From Amorphochlora amoebiformis (taxonomy: Eukaryota; Cercozoa; Chlorarachniophyceae): DNA of 64,000 nucleotides. The DNA lies in contig BAAHQB010000199.1 of assembly GCA_054601695.1 (NCBI GenBank), forward strand, positions 186,001 through 250,000. Reading direction: 5' to 3'. The notes under the pieces were generated by a model, which did not search any database, had not been told where the DNA came from, and saw only the letters and a program-made list of their open reading frames with translations. Position numbers and translations under genes: made by a program. Shown in pieces: positions 45,360 to 64,000 of the stretch; the first letter of the stretch is position 1; each line of letters opens with the position of its first letter.

Positions 45360-45854
45360 CTATACCATCACGATGAGCCTGGCGCAATCTGCTTTGATCT
45401 TTCGTTGAATTGCACCGATCCGCTTCACATCTTGCTCTCCAACTGGAACCGGAACTTTCACATCGAACTGAACATTAGCACTCAAAACAGACGAAGCCCA
45501 GGCGTCGGATACAGCATCTTTCAACGGGCCGACTTGACCAAGAATTCGCTGCAGAACTATCTCCATGTTGAAAAGCTTCGCTACATTTCCAAGAGTGTGA
45601 ATCAAGGAAAGACGAGCCGGAGTACCCTTTAGCTTGCGATGGGAAAGTTGTTTGATGTATTCAATGTGGCTTCTGAGGTTTCTGGCGACAATTTCCAAGG
45701 TTAAGTCGAGGAATCTTCGTAGGACATCCATAGATGATGAAAACTTTTCCAGAGTAACCACTCCGAAGACGCGATCTTCATCGAATTGGACGCCGAAGGG
45801 CACTTGACATACAAGTTGGGCGATGGTCAGGACCAGAATGAGGGCAAAGGTCAT
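45360..45854 (-). CDS. Secreted protein, 164 residues, single exon, unknown family
   Basis: An ATG at 45854 opens MTFALILVLTIAQLVCQVPFG, a textbook signal peptide, so export or endomembrane entry is expected. The rest is largely helical and amphipathic (MDVLRRFLDLTLEIVARNLR, LSLIHTLGNVAKLFNMEIVL) and ends RLIVMV-TAG; no family recognised. Uniquely here it has no intron over 495 bp. The TAG overlaps GTATAG, so a donor after ATG and further exons downstream are possible. Divergent from the receptor gene at 46297. Confidence 0.6.
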   Translation of the reverse strand: MTFALILVLTIAQLVCQVPFGVQFDEDRVFGVVTLEKFSSSMDVLRRFLDLTLEIVARNLRSHIEYIKQLSHRKLKGTPARLSLIHTLGNVAKLFNMEIVLQRILGQVGPLKDAVSDAWASSVLSANVQFDVKVPVPVGEQDVKRIGAIQRKIKADCARLIVMV

Positions 45855-46296
45855 GGATAGTTCCGGTGAAAACTCCGTTTTCGGGGTTGGCGGGGGAAGG
45901 ATTTTCCTAGGATCCAGGAACCCCAGTTTTTGGAAACCCAGTTTTTGAAGAAAATGTTATGAGATCCTTTTGAGCGCCGCTGCGCCTCCGTGCGTCGCTG
46001 AAGCGGGGCATGGAGAAATTCGAAGAATGTTCGAATTTAACTTTTCGGCGGAGAAATAATTCCGGTATTTATTTGGGCTAAATCAACCAAATATGTGATA
46101 TTTCGTGAGGTCGCGCTCTTTTAGCGTGACACACACCATAGTCCCATCTATATACCACGTGACCTCACGCAATATAACTCTTGATTCAATTCAGAAAAAC
46201 GGAGTTATTATAAGGTAATTCCGCCTGAAACCTTCAAACGGCTCCGTCCGTTAAAAAACATTCAGAATTAAAAAGGCGCGTCAAATCGATATCGCG
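45855..46296. promoter_or_regulatory. Divergent promoter region of secreted protein and RGS receptor genes
   Basis: 442 bp of unique DNA between divergent start codons. It contains CCACGTGACCTCA (46155, an E-box/G-box core CACGTG), an inverse CGTGAGGTC at 46104, and ATTCGAAGAATGTTCGAATT near 46019. Assigned by position. Confidence 0.5.
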
Positions 46297-62787
<16,491 letters not shown>

Positions 62788-62799
62788 GTTAATCCTTAT

Positions 62800-62845
<46 letters not shown>

Positions 62846-63019
62846 AACTCACTCTCTCACTCAATCCTAATTTATAACTCTCTCTCTCTCTCTCTCTCTA
62901 ACTCAAGAAGCCACACATCAAGTTCATCGTTCTTAAAAACCTCTCTCTTTCTCTGTCTAACTCACTCTCTCACTCAATCCTAACTTATAACTCTCTCTCT
63001 CTATGTATATCATATACAC

Positions 63020-63075
<56 letters not shown>

Positions 63076-63345
63076 GTAATGTTTTTACGTAAATATACAT
63101 GCACATATGATTGTAAATAAATATGTTTATATCTTCATTGTATTTAATATATGTACCTGTATATGTGTGTATTTCTCTCTAACTCAAGAAGCCACACATC
63201 AAGTTCATCGTTCTCAAAAACCTCTCTCTCTGTCTAACGCACTCTCTCACTCAATCCTAACTTATAACTCTCTCTCTCTCTCTATAACTCAAGAAGCCAT
63301 ATATCAAGTTCATCCTTCTCAATCTCTCTCTCTCTCTCTCTCTGT
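62788..63345 (+). repeat. Three downstream copies of RGS exon 18 end in CT repeat
   Basis: AAGAAGCCACACATCAAGTTCATC and variants near 62905, 63186 and 63291, in a unit with CTAACTCACTCTCTCACTCAATCC and (CT)n. Here CT replaces TA as the filler. Confidence 0.85.
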
Positions 63346-63928
63346 CTAACTCACTCTCTGACTCAATCCTAACTTCAAACTCTCTCTCTCTCTCTAACTC
63401 ACTCTTAACCTAGCGTTCACAAACGCTCTCTATCTCTCTCTCTCTAACTCTCACTCTCACACTCGCAGAGAGAGAGAGAGATATTGAGAGAGAGAGAGAG
63501 CGCGAGAATGATAGATAGATAGATAGATAGATAGAGAGTGAGTGAGGGAGAGAGTGAGAGAAAGTTTGCGAGTATGAGTATGGGAAAGAGAGAGAGAGAG
63601 AGAGAGTGAGAGTTAGAGATAGAGAGAGTGAGTGAGAGGGGGAGTGAGAGTGAGAGAATCAGTTAGAGAGAGAGAGAGGGTGTGAAAGTGAGAGTGAGAA
63701 TGAGAGTGAGTTAGAGAGAGAGAGTGAAAGAGTATAGGAGAGAGAGACTCTCTCGCTCTCTCTCTCGCTCTCTCTCTCTCTCGCTCTCTCTCTCGCTCTC
63801 TCTCTCTCGCTCTCTCTCTCTCGCTCTCTCTCTCTCGCTCTCTCTCTCTCTCGCTCTCTCTCTCTCTCGCTCTCTCTCTCTCGATATTCCTCTCTTTTTT
63901 CTCCCATGTCAAATTGTCTTAGAGTGTA

Positions 63929-63987
<59 letters not shown>

Positions 63988-64000
63988 TTCTCTCTTTTTC
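63346..64000. repeat. CT/GA microsatellite tail
   Basis: CT (to 63460), GA (63463-63745, with a GATA run at 63510), then CT to the end. No exon seen. The abutting GA and CT arms at about 63745 are complementary. Confidence 0.85.

Overview
This is nuclear DNA of a eukaryote, probably a single-celled one, whose lineage I cannot name. Most of the window is (TA)n microsatellite, TTAGGG/CCCTAA telomere-type repeat and (CT)n/(GA)n tract, and most long open frames are artefacts of these (Ile-Tyr, Leu-Thr, Arg-Val or Ser-Leu runs). The real coding sequence is in tiny exons, about 7 to 270 bases, lying as non-repetitive islands inside giant repeat introns. Chaining islands by GT...AG ends and codon phase gives long, phase-consistent proteins. 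All gene models here were built by eye.

Layout. (1) + strand, before 441 to 10449: the 3' part of an UNC-93-like major facilitator membrane protein, 21 exons. (2) - strand, 20494 to about 12643: a protein with two copies of a DPxDGxxYTxxQFxAYYG motif followed by a charged coiled coil, at least 8 exons. (3) - strand, 23766 to 22007: a small EF-hand-like protein starting MGGCHSC, a likely acylation signal. (4) + strand, 24167 to about 43677: a multipass membrane protein with signal peptide and a TB2/DP1/HVA22-like stretch, at least 20 exons. (5) - strand, 45854 to 45360: a 164-residue secreted protein without introns. (6) + strand, 46297 to beyond 62787: a multi-transmembrane protein ending in a clear RGS domain, that is, a 7TM-RGS type receptor, 18 exons seen, cut by the window end. 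Genes 3/4 and 5/6 are divergent pairs about 400 bp apart. The receptor and RGS domain suggest G-protein signalling; otherwise I see no shared pathway.

The most unusual feature is how the introns are built. Many exon edges (the last or first 15 to 55 bases of an exon with its splice site) are repeated in tandem inside the neighbouring intron, each copy followed by fresh TA, CT or telomeric repeat. Copies of an exon's 3' edge lie downstream of it and copies of a 5' edge lie upstream; up to 14 extra copies occur. A second novelty is that several introns consist wholly of telomeric repeat, starting GTAACCC or GTTAGGG and ending CCCTAG, so the repeat itself supplies donor, CTAAC branch-like motifs and acceptor. 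CTAG-rich blocks of 350 to 650 bp lie downstream of gene 3' ends.
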